Source: Hyphomicrobiales bacterium
GTDB taxonomy: Bacteria; Pseudomonadota; Alphaproteobacteria; Rhizobiales; MH13
Direction: 5' to 3'
Assembly: GCA_017642935.1 (NCBI GenBank)
Contig: JAEPOK010000002.1
Location: 1,175,501 to 1,239,500, forward strand
Length of the DNA stretch: 64,000 nucleotides
The notes under the pieces are model-generated. The model was given only the letters and a program-made list of their open reading frames with translations, was not told the DNA's origin and made no database searches. The position numbers were made by a program, and so were the translations under genes. Positions 7,463 through 15,546 of the stretch are shown here, one piece after another (positions within the stretch are counted from its first letter, which is position 1; each line of letters begins with the position of its first letter).

Positions 7463-9484
7463 TCATGCGCTCAGACGATGCGGTTCTGCCGGTTCGTCAA
7501 GCAGTTCCTGTGCCTCTTCAATGTCCAAACCGTAGAGCATGCCCTGGGCCACCTGGGCGCCAAGCATGGCCACATGGGCGGCCTGCTCCAGGCGCTCAAC
7601 CCCTTCGGCGACGACAGTTTTGTCCAAGGATCGCGCCAGCTTGATGATATGGGCAAGCAGCACCGAGCGTTCGCTGTCCTCATCCAGATTGCGCAAGAAG
7701 GTTCGATCGACCTTGATGATGTCGAAGGAGAATTGCGTCAGGTAGGACAGGGAGGAATAGCCGGTACCGAAATCGTCCAGTGCGATCTTGATGCCCATTG
7801 CACGCAGCTGCTCAAGACGTTGGCTGACGGCAGTCCAGTCCGATAGCAAAGCCGTTTCAGTGATCTCAACGGTCAAGAGTTTCGGATCGAACCCTGACGC
7901 CAGAATCGCGTCCGACAACCGATCGACAATGCGGTCGCTGCGCAGGTCATAGGTGCTGACATTGACCGAAAGCCGGAATGGACGACCGGATCGAGTTGTC
8001 AATTGCTGGACGAGATGGGTTGCCTGCTCCAGGATCGCCATGTCCAGTTCACTGATGAGGCCATGCTCTTCAGCGATGGGGATGAACTCAACCGGCGAGA
8101 CGGCGCGGCCCTGAAACGTCCATCGCGCAAGTGCCTCGAATCCGACCACCGCATTGGTGTGGACATCGACTTGCGGTTGGAGGATGGCTTTTACCTCACC
8201 GAAGCGAATGGCGGCAGGCATAGCCGCCGCCAGCGTTAGCCGACGGCCGATCTTGCTGCGCAGCGTGTCGTCAAAAATGTGACAGCGCTGTTTGCCGCAT
8301 TCCTTAGCGGCGTACAGCGCAACATCAGCGGCCTTCAAGAGCTGAGACGGACCGACCTCGTCGAGATCCAGCAGGCCAGCCAACCCAATGGAGACCTTCG
8401 GCTCAATACTCACGCCATTGTGCTGCAAAGGTTCTGTGAGCGCGGCGATCAATTGATTGCCGAGATGCTTTGCGTCCACACTTTCCATTGTGAGTGGAAT
8501 AAAAGCGGCGAACTCATCGCCGCCAAGCCGTGCGGCCATGCCCTTGTGGTGTTGAACCTGATCGCTTAGCCGTGCCGCGACTTGCTTAAGCACGGCATCG
8601 CCCGCGTCATGTCCAAGCGTGTCATTGATGAGCTTGAAATCATCCACGTCGACAATCAGTGCCAGCACATTGCTGACTGTGCCAGCGAGGAAGCTGTCCA
8701 CCTCCTTGTCCAAACGGTCGCGGAAAAGCTTGCGGTTTGCCAGCCCGGTCAAGGCGTCATGCGAGGCAAGAAAATTGGCATAGCTCTCCGCTTCGACCTT
8801 TTGGGTGAGCGCCTCGACGACATGATTCAGGCGAGTGCGTTCACGACGCGCCAAGGCGAGCCCGCCACAAAAGACAAGGCAGAAAGCGCCCACGGTAAAA
8901 AACGCATTGACCGCAATCGCGCCGGTGAGGTCCGTCTCAACGACAAAGGCGCCCATCACATCGCCCGGCGCAAAGACTTCTTCGCCCAAGGCCGTGTTGT
9001 GACAGGTCGCACAGGATTGGTTCGAGGCAATGGAAGGGACAATTGTTCTTGCAACAAGTCTCTGGTCTTCAACGCGAACCTCTTCGATGCGCGTCGATGC
9101 ATCAGCTTGGCTCAGACTGGTGATGTAGGCGCGTATCCGCTCATTGTCTTCGACGGTCTCGAGCTCAAACCCAGGGATGCCTGGCATCCGCATGGAGGTG
9201 GTGGACTCGCCAGTGCCGGTAGATTGTCCTGCGCCAGCCGTGAAATGATCCATCCCAATTCGGCGGAACGTCGCAGGCACGACCGTGTCGGCGGACCGCT
9301 CTTCAGCGTAGGCTTGGGTGAACGCGTTGGTGAGGTCGATCAAATGCTGTTGTTCGACACGTTCGATGCGTAAAATCTGATTGGTCGAAATTGCAAAATA
9401 ACCCGACGCAACAACCGCCGCACCAATAGCTGCGAAGATAAAGTTCTTTTGCAGTTGGAAGGGCAAAGGCAATGCGCGCACCAA
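7463..9484 (-). CDS. Membrane GGDEF-EAL protein with a periplasmic CXXCH haem-binding (DUF3365-like) sensor
   Basis: A 673-residue c-di-GMP turnover protein. Order: TM helix 1 (about 16-34), periplasmic sensor of about 150 residues with CATCH at 158-162 (a c-type haem attachment motif, as in DUF3365/Tll0287-like domains), TM helix 2 (about 190-212), GGDEF domain with the active-site motif intact at 321-325, then EAL domain with EAL at 450-452, DDFGTGYSSLSYL and KVDRTFL. Both catalytic motifs are intact, so it may make and/or break c-di-GMP, gated by redox or a gas at the haem. No ATG is available before the first helix: the start must be TTG (9484) or GTG (9481), with a poor ribosome site. 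It is divergent from the LysR gene. Confidence 0.9.
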   Translation of the reverse strand: MVRALPLPFQLQKNFIFAAIGAAVVASGYFAISTNQILRIERVEQQHLIDLTNAFTQAYAEERSADTVVPATFRRIGMDHFTAGAGQSTGTGESTTSMRMPGIPGFELETVEDNERIRAYITSLSQADASTRIEEVRVEDQRLVARTIVPSIASNQSCATCHNTALGEEVFAPGDVMGAFVVETDLTGAIAVNAFFTVGAFCLVFCGGLALARRERTRLNHVVEALTQKVEAESYANFLASHDALTGLANRKLFRDRLDKEVDSFLAGTVSNVLALIVDVDDFKLINDTLGHDAGDAVLKQVAARLSDQVQHHKGMAARLGGDEFAAFIPLTMESVDAKHLGNQLIAALTEPLQHNGVSIEPKVSIGLAGLLDLDEVGPSQLLKAADVALYAAKECGKQRCHIFDDTLRSKIGRRLTLAAAMPAAIRFGEVKAILQPQVDVHTNAVVGFEALARWTFQGRAVSPVEFIPIAEEHGLISELDMAILEQATHLVQQLTTRSGRPFRLSVNVSTYDLRSDRIVDRLSDAILASGFDPKLLTVEITETALLSDWTAVSQRLEQLRAMGIKIALDDFGTGYSSLSYLTQFSFDIIKVDRTFLRNLDEDSERSVLLAHIIKLARSLDKTVVAEGVERLEQAAHVAMLGAQVAQGMLYGLDIEEAQELLDEPAEPHRLSA

Positions 9485-9614
9485 GTTTGACTAGGTAAAA
9501 ACCCTAATACAACTACTGGGTGAAGATTAAGCGTTGGTTTCAGGCCCTGGTTGAAAAGGGATAAGCTTGGTCAGCACTTTCGCCGCAATGTCGCCTGGCA
9601 ATGTGCGCTGCCTG

Positions 9615-9637
9615 CTAGGCCACCGTGGATGGCCTAG
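9615..9637. promoter_or_regulatory. Dyad, candidate LysR operator
   Basis: Perfect 8-bp inverted repeat CTAGGCCA and TGGCCTAG with a 7-bp spacer, 68 bp before the LysR start. Size and symmetry suit a T-N11-A type LysR box for autoregulation. Inferred from position and symmetry only. Confidence 0.45.
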
Positions 9638-9705
9638 GCGACTCACATGGAAAAACGGACTGTCATGCCTTAAATCGAGCCTATGATTCTCGCGGAGACG
9701 CCCCC

Positions 9706-10605
9706 ATGGACACCTTAACCCGCATGCGCTCGTTCGTGGATGTGGTGCGCGAGGGCGGCTATTCGGCGGCCGCGCGGGCGACCGGACGCTCCAAGGCGAT
9801 CCTGTCGAAAGACGTGCGCGAGCTTGAAGACTTTCTCGGCGTTCGTCTGCTCACTCGAACAACGCGCTCCGTCGCCGCGACGGAGGCCGGTCAAACCTAT
9901 TTTGAAGAAGCGCTCGATCTGCTCGCTGGGATCGACGGCCTGCAAGAGCGTATGCGCGAGCAAGGCGATACACCGCGCGGGCCGCTGCGCGTTTCAGCGC
10001 CGCGCACCCATTCCGACGGACTGATTGGGCATGCCATCATGGCTTTCGCTGCTGCCTATCCGCAGGTGCAGTTGGACGTGGTGTTCGAGGATCGGTTCAT
10101 CGACATGGTCGCCGAGCGCTTCGATGTGGCGATCCGCATATCCGAGCTGGCGGACTCCAGCCTGATCGCCAAGAAACTGGCGCCCTACCGTGTGGTGATC
10201 TGCGCAACGCCGGAGCTGATCGCTGAGCATGGCGCCCCCAAGGCGCCGGAAGACATGAGCCATCTGCCGACCATCGCCGACAGCAATCACCGGGTGAAGC
10301 GGGCTTACACCTTCGACACGCCGGAGGGGCGACGCTCGGTTCGTATCCATCCGGTGATGAGCATCAATGCGCCGCATGCCATTCGGATGGCGGCGTTGTC
10401 GGGGCTTGGGTTCTGTCAGGTTCCTTATCTGACGGTGCAAGAGGATGTAGACGCCGGGCGGCTCGTGCCAGTGCTCGAAGAGTTCGAGCTAAAGGGTGTT
10501 GGGGTCTATGTCGTCTACGCCGAGCGTCGCCACATGACGCAAAAGCAGCGGGCGTTCATCGACTTTATCGCCGAGCGCTTTGCCAGCCGTGGTGGCGATT
10601 GTTGA
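9706..10605 (+). CDS. LysR-family transcriptional regulator
   Basis: A 299-residue LTTR of the DsdC/AaeR-like clade. The N-terminal winged helix-turn-helix covers residues 1-60 (MDTLTRMRSFVDVVREGGYS ... LSKDVRELEDFLGVRLLTRTTR) and the C-terminal periplasmic-binding-protein-like effector domain starts near 90 (GPLRVSAPRTHSDGLIG). The start at 9706 was chosen over the frame opening at 9625 because GGAG lies 8 bp upstream and the HTH begins there. The dyad at 9615-9637 upstream is a candidate autoregulatory site. Possible targets are the DUF1007/NicO genes 68 bp downstream, or the divergent GGDEF-EAL gene; the effector cannot be predicted. Confidence 0.92.
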   Translation: MDTLTRMRSFVDVVREGGYSAAARATGRSKAILSKDVRELEDFLGVRLLTRTTRSVAATEAGQTYFEEALDLLAGIDGLQERMREQGDTPRGPLRVSAPRTHSDGLIGHAIMAFAAAYPQVQLDVVFEDRFIDMVAERFDVAIRISELADSSLIAKKLAPYRVVICATPELIAEHGAPKAPEDMSHLPTIADSNHRVKRAYTFDTPEGRRSVRIHPVMSINAPHAIRMAALSGLGFCQVPYLTVQEDVDAGRLVPVLEEFELKGVGVYVVYAERRHMTQKQRAFIDFIAERFASRGGDC

Positions 10606-10673
10606 TCACGGCCATGCCCCAGCGTTCTCGGCTTGCCACACTCCTGCCTAGCTCGCTTCTTAAGGGCGAGCTT

Positions 10674-11348
10674 ATGGTTCGGCTGGTTTTGCTCTCCTGT
10701 CTGCTGGCGCTGATGGGGACGTTGCGTGCGTCCGCGCATCCGCATGTCTGGGTGGATGCGGCTGCCGAGGTGATGTTCGACGAGGCCGGGTCGATTGTTG
10801 CCATTCGCCATGCGTGGCGGTTCGATGAGGCGTTTTCCTCCTATTTGATGCTCGGGCTCGATCTGAATGGAGACGGCGTCTACTCGCGCGAAGAAACCGC
10901 CGAGCTTGCCGAAACCAATGTCACGTCATTGGCCGATTTCCATTTCTTCACCAGCATGGCTGGTGCGGCTACGACCGATCGGCTGGGCGATCTTTACTCT
11001 GAAACATTTGGCACGCCGGTCGACTATTATCTGGAGCATGATGGCGTCCACACGACGCTTCACTTCACCCTTCCGCTCGATCAGCCGGTGGAAGCGCAGG
11101 CGCATGATTTGGTGATCCTCGACATCTTCGATCCGGAGTATTTCGTTGCCTTCTCGCTGGTTGAGACCGACCCCATTCAAATGGCCAATGCGCCGGCGGG
11201 CTGCGGCCTGACCGTCGATGAGCCGCCACCGCTGGATGATAGCTATGCTAGTATTCTGTCGATGATCCCGGCCGAAGAAGCGGTGCCGGAAGAACTGCTG
11301 TCGGTGACGACGCAGCTGGCCAATCGCGCGCGGATCGTCTGCACATGA
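10674..11348 (+). CDS. DUF1007 family periplasmic protein (partner of NicO-type exporter)
   Basis: A 224-residue secreted protein with a Sec signal (MVRLVLLSCLLALMGTLRASA) directly followed by HPHVWVDA, the N-terminal mark of DUF1007 proteins. DUF1007 genes are nearly always found beside NicO/RcnA-like nickel/cobalt transporters, sometimes fused to them, and may handle metal in the periplasm. The His-Pro-His at the mature N-terminus would be a plausible metal ligand. An EF-hand-like DLNGDGVYSREE is seen around residues 62-73. Start 10674 follows AGGGCGAG. Its stop overlaps the start of the NicO gene (ATGA, 11345-11348), so the two are translationally coupled. Confidence 0.85.
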   Translation: MVRLVLLSCLLALMGTLRASAHPHVWVDAAAEVMFDEAGSIVAIRHAWRFDEAFSSYLMLGLDLNGDGVYSREETAELAETNVTSLADFHFFTSMAGAATTDRLGDLYSETFGTPVDYYLEHDGVHTTLHFTLPLDQPVEAQAHDLVILDIFDPEYFVAFSLVETDPIQMANAPAGCGLTVDEPPPLDDSYASILSMIPAEEAVPEELLSVTTQLANRARIVCT

Positions 11349-12349
11349 GCCGCCGCTTCATGCTGGTTTTGCTGATCGTGCTCGCCGTTGCGATTTTTGC
11401 CGCGACGGCGGTCAGTGGCGTCTCGGCCAATCCGTTTGGTCCAGTGGTCCCGACCGAGCCGGTGCCAGGGTTTGGTTTCGATCGTTTGATTGCGTGGACG
11501 GCGCAAACTCAAGGTGCTTTCTATGACGGGCTGACCAGCGCGCTGCGTCAGGTTTCAGAATCCTCTGCTGCGCTCTGGACGCTGCTTGGCCTGTCCTTTG
11601 CCTATGGCGTTGCGCACGCGGCCGGGCCGGGCCACGGCAAGGTGGTGATCAGCTCCTACATGTTGGCAAACGGAGATACCGCGCGCCGTGGCGCGATGCT
11701 GGCCATTGGCGCCGCTCTTGTGCAAGCCACCGTCGCAGTTGTCTTGGTGGCGGTGCTCGCCGGTGCGTTCGGGCTGTCACGCACCTTTTTAACCGATGCA
11801 ACGATTACGCTGGAGCGATTTTCCTATGGGTTGATCGTGGTGCTTGGGCTCTATCTGGTTTGGCGCACGGTGAAAGGCTTGCTGCCGCAACCGGCTCAGC
11901 CCGCGGTTCTGGCGGCTGCCGGTCACCATCATTCCCATTCTGATGCGCACCCTGATCCCCACCATGTGCACGATGCCCATTGCGGCTGCGATCATGTCCA
12001 CATGCCTGATGCCGGTGCGGTGTCGCGGACGGCTGGGCTCGGCCAATCGCTGATGTTGATCCTAGGTGCCGGCGCGCGGCCGTGCACCGGCGCGCTCCTG
12101 GTCTTGGTGCTTGCCATGTCGCAAGGGCTGCTCTGGGCCGGCACGCTGTCTGCCTATGCGATGGGGGTGGGAACCGCGCTCACCGTCGGCACATTGGCGG
12201 TGTTTGCCAGCGGGTTGTCTGGATTGTTCCAGCGCAGCGGTGAGACCTCGCCGGTGATGCGTTACGCGCCGCTGGTTCTCAGCCTTCTTGGCGGCCTTAT
12301 CGTGGTTGCTTTCGGTGCGCTCTTGTTGCTCGCCTCCCTTAGCCGCTAG
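11345..12349 (+). CDS. NicO/RcnA-family nickel/cobalt exporter
   Basis: A 334-residue inner-membrane metal transporter with about six helices. HAAGPGHGKVVISSYMLANG (91-110) is the NicO family signature with its HGK, and a second conserved patch GAGARPCTGALLVLV follows. Between the helices lies a His-rich cytoplasmic loop (residues 194-219, 12 His with Asp and Cys) of the kind seen in RcnA, likely gathering Ni2+ or Co2+. RcnA-like proteins export these ions; some NicO relatives import them, so direction is inferred from the His loop. Its TAG stop shares the palindrome CTAG with the stop of the convergent gene at 12346. Confidence 0.9.
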   Translation: MSRRFMLVLLIVLAVAIFAATAVSGVSANPFGPVVPTEPVPGFGFDRLIAWTAQTQGAFYDGLTSALRQVSESSAALWTLLGLSFAYGVAHAAGPGHGKVVISSYMLANGDTARRGAMLAIGAALVQATVAVVLVAVLAGAFGLSRTFLTDATITLERFSYGLIVVLGLYLVWRTVKGLLPQPAQPAVLAAAGHHHSHSDAHPDPHHVHDAHCGCDHVHMPDAGAVSRTAGLGQSLMLILGAGARPCTGALLVLVLAMSQGLLWAGTLSAYAMGVGTALTVGTLAVFASGLSGLFQRSGETSPVMRYAPLVLSLLGGLIVVAFGALLLLASLSR

Positions 12350-13122
12350 CCGAACTTGTCAGCATGGTAGGCGCGGGCGGCATCGCCAAATGCCCTGAAG
12401 ATTTTCGTTGATGGCGCGTCGGCATCGTCTGACTGGCTCGCCCAATATTCCGGATGCCACTGAACGCCCAGCGCGAAGCTTTGCGCGTCGCGCACGCTTA
12501 TCGCTTCAATCGTGCCATCGTCGGCCTTGGCTTCCACGGTGAGTCCGTCGCCCAATCTTCCGATCGCTTGCCGATGAACGGAGTTGACGGTCAACGCGCG
12601 CGTTCCAAGAAGACCGTTGAGCACGCCGTCCGGCGTGATGGCGATGCTGTGGTTGTGTGCGAAGCGCTCATGCTGGGGCGCGTCGCTCGGTCCGCCGCGG
12701 TGGTCGTCTCGGCCTTCTTCCTCCTGAATTTCGGTTTCCAGCGTGCCGCCCATGGCAACGTTCAGCTCCTGATGACCGCGGCAGATGGCGAGCAGTGGCA
12801 GGCCCTGATTCAGCGCAGCGCGGATTAAAGGCAGTGAGGTGGAATCGCGCGCCGGGTCGTAGGGCTCATGGGCTTCGCTGGGGTCTTCATCATAGAGGTC
12901 AGGGTGCACATTGGTGCGCGAACCGGTCACCAAAACGCCGCTCGCCGCTCTCATCAATTCGTCGTTGATCATAGCATCGCCAAGCGAGGGCACGATGATC
13001 GGCGTCACACCGGCAGGACCGGCGAGCGCCTTCAAATAGGTGTCGATGGCGGCATGCCAGGTGAAGCCGTGAAGCTCGCGTTCATCTGAAGAAACGAGGA
13101 CCAGGGGGCGGGATGTCTGCAT
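12346..13122 (-). CDS. Class I glutamine amidotransferase-like hydrolase (PuuD-type gamma-glutamyl hydrolase)
   Basis: A 258-residue member of the peptidase C26 family, which contains gamma-glutamyl-GABA hydrolase PuuD. The nucleophile elbow LAICRGHQELN places Cys114, and His223/Glu225 in VQWHPEYW complete the Cys-His-Glu triad. The family removes the gamma-glutamyl group from small amines, in polyamine breakdown; no other puu genes are nearby, so substrate is open. It is cytoplasmic, with no signal. The start codon lies inside the 10-bp palindrome CATACGTATG (13120-13129). It diverges from the TRAP operon and shares its 252-bp promoter region. Confidence 0.88.
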   Translation of the reverse strand: MQTSRPLVLVSSDERELHGFTWHAAIDTYLKALAGPAGVTPIIVPSLGDAMINDELMRAASGVLVTGSRTNVHPDLYDEDPSEAHEPYDPARDSTSLPLIRAALNQGLPLLAICRGHQELNVAMGGTLETEIQEEEGRDDHRGGPSDAPQHERFAHNHSIAITPDGVLNGLLGTRALTVNSVHRQAIGRLGDGLTVEAKADDGTIEAISVRDAQSFALGVQWHPEYWASQSDDADAPSTKIFRAFGDAARAYHADKFG

Positions 13123-13374
13123 ACGTATGTCCGAGGTGCTGGGGAATCAGGCAATGACCAAATATGCCTCATCATTGGGCATAAAGGTCTGATATACCAT
13201 GCAATTTGGTTAAAGGTCTTTCGCCCTTTGGTGCATAGTCATTGACCCTTGTGCTCCGATGGGGTTTGCGGTTTAAGTGCACGCAGCTGCATGGGGGTTA
13301 TGCGTAGAACGCATAGCTGTTTGTGTTTGGCTGCAAAAAGCTATCCGCTGAAAGAAGTTCGGGAGGAACTCTAT
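13123..13374. promoter_or_regulatory. Divergent promoter region with two dyads (13163-13183, 13299-13315)
   Basis: Between the PuuD-like gene and dctP. One dyad is TATGCC-N9-GGCATA (13163-13183); another is the perfect 7-bp repeat TATGCGT-AGA-ACGCATA (13299-13315), 60 bp before the dctP start and of a size suiting a GntR- or LacI-type dimer. The 8-mer AAAGGTCT occurs twice in between. No regulator gene is adjacent, so the binding protein is unknown. Confidence 0.45.
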
Positions 13375-14466
13375 ATGGATCGTCGTTCATTTATCAAAAA
13401 AGCTGGTCTTGTTGGTGCAGGCGCTGCCGCGTCGACAACACTGGCCGCACCTGCCATCGCGCAGGGCAACCGTACCTTGACCATGGTCACCTCGGTGCCC
13501 GATGGTTTCGCCATCTTCGATGATGCTGCCTCGCTTGCTGCGCAGTACATCACCGAAATGACAGATGGTCAGCTGACCATCAACAAAATGCCCGCTGGCA
13601 GCCTTGTGGGCGCCTTCGAGGTGTTTGACGCCGTGTCATCCGGCCAGGCCGACATGTATCACTCGGCTGACTACTACTTCCTCAACCAGCACCCAGCTTT
13701 CGCCTTCTTCACCGCCGTGCCGTTCGGCATGACCGGTCAGGAACTGGCAAACTGGTACTACCATCGCGGTGGTATGGAGCATCACCATGAGCTGGCTGGC
13801 CTGTTCAACCTGAAGTCCTTCATTTGCGGCAACACCGCTATGCAGCCGGGCGGTTGGTTCAACAGCGAAATCAACTCCGCTGACGACCTTCAGGGCCTGC
13901 GCTTCCGTATGCCTGGCCAGGGTGGTCAGGTTCTCGGTCGCCTTGGCGCCTCGGTGCAGAACATTCCTGGCGGCGAAATCTACCAGGCTCTGGCGTCGCG
14001 TCAGATCGATGGTGCCGAGTGGATCGGTCCGTTCGCCGATGAGCGTCTTGGCTTCCAGGAAATCACCAACATCTACTACGCTGCGGGCTTCCATGAGCCA
14101 GGTTCGGCTCTGACGCTGTCGATGAACCTTGAAGTGTTCGACAGCCTTTCGCCGGCGCACCAGCGCATTGTTGAAGTGGCAGCCCAGGCCGTGCACGCGC
14201 ACAACCTGTCGCTCTCATTGGCTGAAAACGGCGCGGCTCTGGCCCGTCTGCAGGCTGGTGGCGTTCAGGTTCGCCAGTTCCCTGAAGATGTCTGGGATGC
14301 CTTCGGTTCGGCTGCTGCGGAAATCCGCGCTGAAAACATGTCCGATCCGATCTATGCCGACATTGCCAACAGCTACTTCGCCTCAATGGACGAGTCCGCT
14401 GGTTGGTACGAGCAGGCCGACGGCGAGTACATGCGTCAGCGCAACCGCGTCAACGCCAACATGTAA
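13375..14466 (+). CDS. dctP: TRAP transporter substrate-binding protein, TakP/DctP family
   Basis: A 363-residue periplasmic binding protein. The N-terminus has a twin-arginine-type signal (DRRSFIKKAGLVGAGAAA) with cleavage near AIA-Q, unusual among binding proteins but common in this subfamily. The body matches the TakP type: GAFEVFDAVSSGQADMYHSA, FAFFTAVPFGMTGQE, and GGWFNSEINSADDLQGLRFR. TakP of Rhodobacter binds alpha-keto acids such as pyruvate with a Na+ ion, so 2-oxo or hydroxy acids are the best guess. The start at 13375 follows a perfect GGGAGGAA; the frame is open further upstream. It is the first gene of dctP-dctQ-dctM and is followed by a terminator-like hairpin. Confidence 0.94.
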   Translation: MDRRSFIKKAGLVGAGAAASTTLAAPAIAQGNRTLTMVTSVPDGFAIFDDAASLAAQYITEMTDGQLTINKMPAGSLVGAFEVFDAVSSGQADMYHSADYYFLNQHPAFAFFTAVPFGMTGQELANWYYHRGGMEHHHELAGLFNLKSFICGNTAMQPGGWFNSEINSADDLQGLRFRMPGQGGQVLGRLGASVQNIPGGEIYQALASRQIDGAEWIGPFADERLGFQEITNIYYAAGFHEPGSALTLSMNLEVFDSLSPAHQRIVEVAAQAVHAHNLSLSLAENGAALARLQAGGVQVRQFPEDVWDAFGSAAAEIRAENMSDPIYADIANSYFASMDESAGWYEQADGEYMRQRNRVNANM

Positions 14467-14476
14467 ATCCAGGAGT

Positions 14477-14506
14477 CCCGCCCGGCATTTGCCGGGCGGG
14501 ATTTCT
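14477..14506 (+). terminator. Terminator/attenuator between dctP and dctQ
   Basis: Perfect 10-bp stem CCCGCCCGGC / GCCGGGCGGG with loop ATTT (14477-14500), followed by ATTTCTTT. It begins 10 bp after the dctP stop. Read-through must still supply dctQM, so it likely raises dctP over the permease genes. Confidence 0.8.
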
Positions 14507-14578
14507 TTCACCGCCCCGCTCTATGCGGGGTGACGCGCGAGGACGTCCTTTCGAGGATCGCGCACGGGGTGCACTGGT

Positions 14579-15490
14579 ATGATCGATTTCATCGTCTGGG
14601 TTCTGACCAACATAGCGTTGGCGCCGTATCACCTGTTTCTTGCGATCATCAATCCGCAGGCCTGGCTGAACTGGGGCGACCCGGAAGCGCTGGTGCGGTT
14701 CATCTATTACGGTGGATCGATCGAATTTTTCTTTGTCATGCTGACCCTGTTCCTGGTGATCACCGCGCTGGGCATTTTCTGGAAGCGTGAATTCCTTTGG
14801 GGCTGGGTTCGCGGCCTGGAATGGTTTGCCAACACGGTTGGCCGCGCGGCCGCCTGGGTCGGCCTTCTGATGGTGCTGCAGCAGGTGATGATCGTCTTCC
14901 TGCAGCGCATTTTTCGCGTCGCCGAAATTCAACTCGGCCCGCTCGGTACGGCCTTCAGCCAGGATCTATCCTGGTGGTCGGAGGAGCTGAAACTCTACAA
15001 CGCGATGATCGTGTGCCTGTGCTGCACCTACACGTTCGTGCAGGGCGGCCATGTCCGCGTTGACCTTATTTATTCGGCGGTGTCCCACCGCACCAAGAAG
15101 ATCATCGATATGGCGGGCTGCCTGCTGTTCATGATCCCAGCCACGCTGATCACCTATCTCTACGCCTGGTTCTTCATGTGGCGGCACCTTGTTGTGCCCA
15201 ACCCCTCCGCCACAACCCCGCTTGACCGCATGTTGATGCAGGCGCGGGTGCTGCGCTGGAACGTGGAAACCATCGGCTTCAGCCCCAACGGGTTCAACGC
15301 CTACTTCCTGTTCAAGGTGCTGCTGGTTGCGTTCTGCGTGATGGTGCTGATCCACGGGATGGCGTTCTTTTGGCGCTCCTACCTTGAATATGTCGAGGGT
15401 GAGGAAAGCGCTGGCAAATATCTCGACAAAGATGTGATGGGTGACGAGGCCGAAGAGTTCGCGCACGAAGCCCATTCTGGCTCGACTTAA
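14579..15490 (+). CDS. dctQ: TRAP transporter small permease, DctQ-like (large variant)
   Basis: A 303-residue inner-membrane protein, clearly longer than the usual 160-200 residue DctQ. This fits the COG4665 'mannitol/chloroaromatic'-type small subunits that pair with TakP-like binding proteins. The core includes CTYTFVQGGHVRVDLIYSAV, equivalent to the conserved 'H-I-R-V-D' loop of DctQ. Extra helices precede the core (residues 1-70), and the C-terminus carries an acidic cytoplasmic tail (DKDVMGDEAEEFAHEAH). DctQ holds the large DctM subunit in place and contacts the binding protein. The ribosome site is weak (GGGGT), consistent with low translation. Hairpins flank it on both sides. Confidence 0.88.
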   Translation: MIDFIVWVLTNIALAPYHLFLAIINPQAWLNWGDPEALVRFIYYGGSIEFFFVMLTLFLVITALGIFWKREFLWGWVRGLEWFANTVGRAAAWVGLLMVLQQVMIVFLQRIFRVAEIQLGPLGTAFSQDLSWWSEELKLYNAMIVCLCCTYTFVQGGHVRVDLIYSAVSHRTKKIIDMAGCLLFMIPATLITYLYAWFFMWRHLVVPNPSATTPLDRMLMQARVLRWNVETIGFSPNGFNAYFLFKVLLVAFCVMVLIHGMAFFWRSYLEYVEGEESAGKYLDKDVMGDEAEEFAHEAHSGST

Positions 15491-15520
15491 GCGAGCGACT
15501 TAGTTTTTTCGGTCGCTCGC
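15491..15520 (+). other. RNA hairpin between dctQ and dctM
   Basis: GCGAGCGAC (15491-15499) and GTCGCTCGC (15512-15520) form a perfect 9-bp stem with a 12-nt loop containing T6. There is no T-run after the stem, so it is more likely an mRNA-processing or stability element than a terminator. Confidence 0.5.
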
Positions 15521-15546
15521 AAGCGGCCAGGGGGTAAGGCAACACC

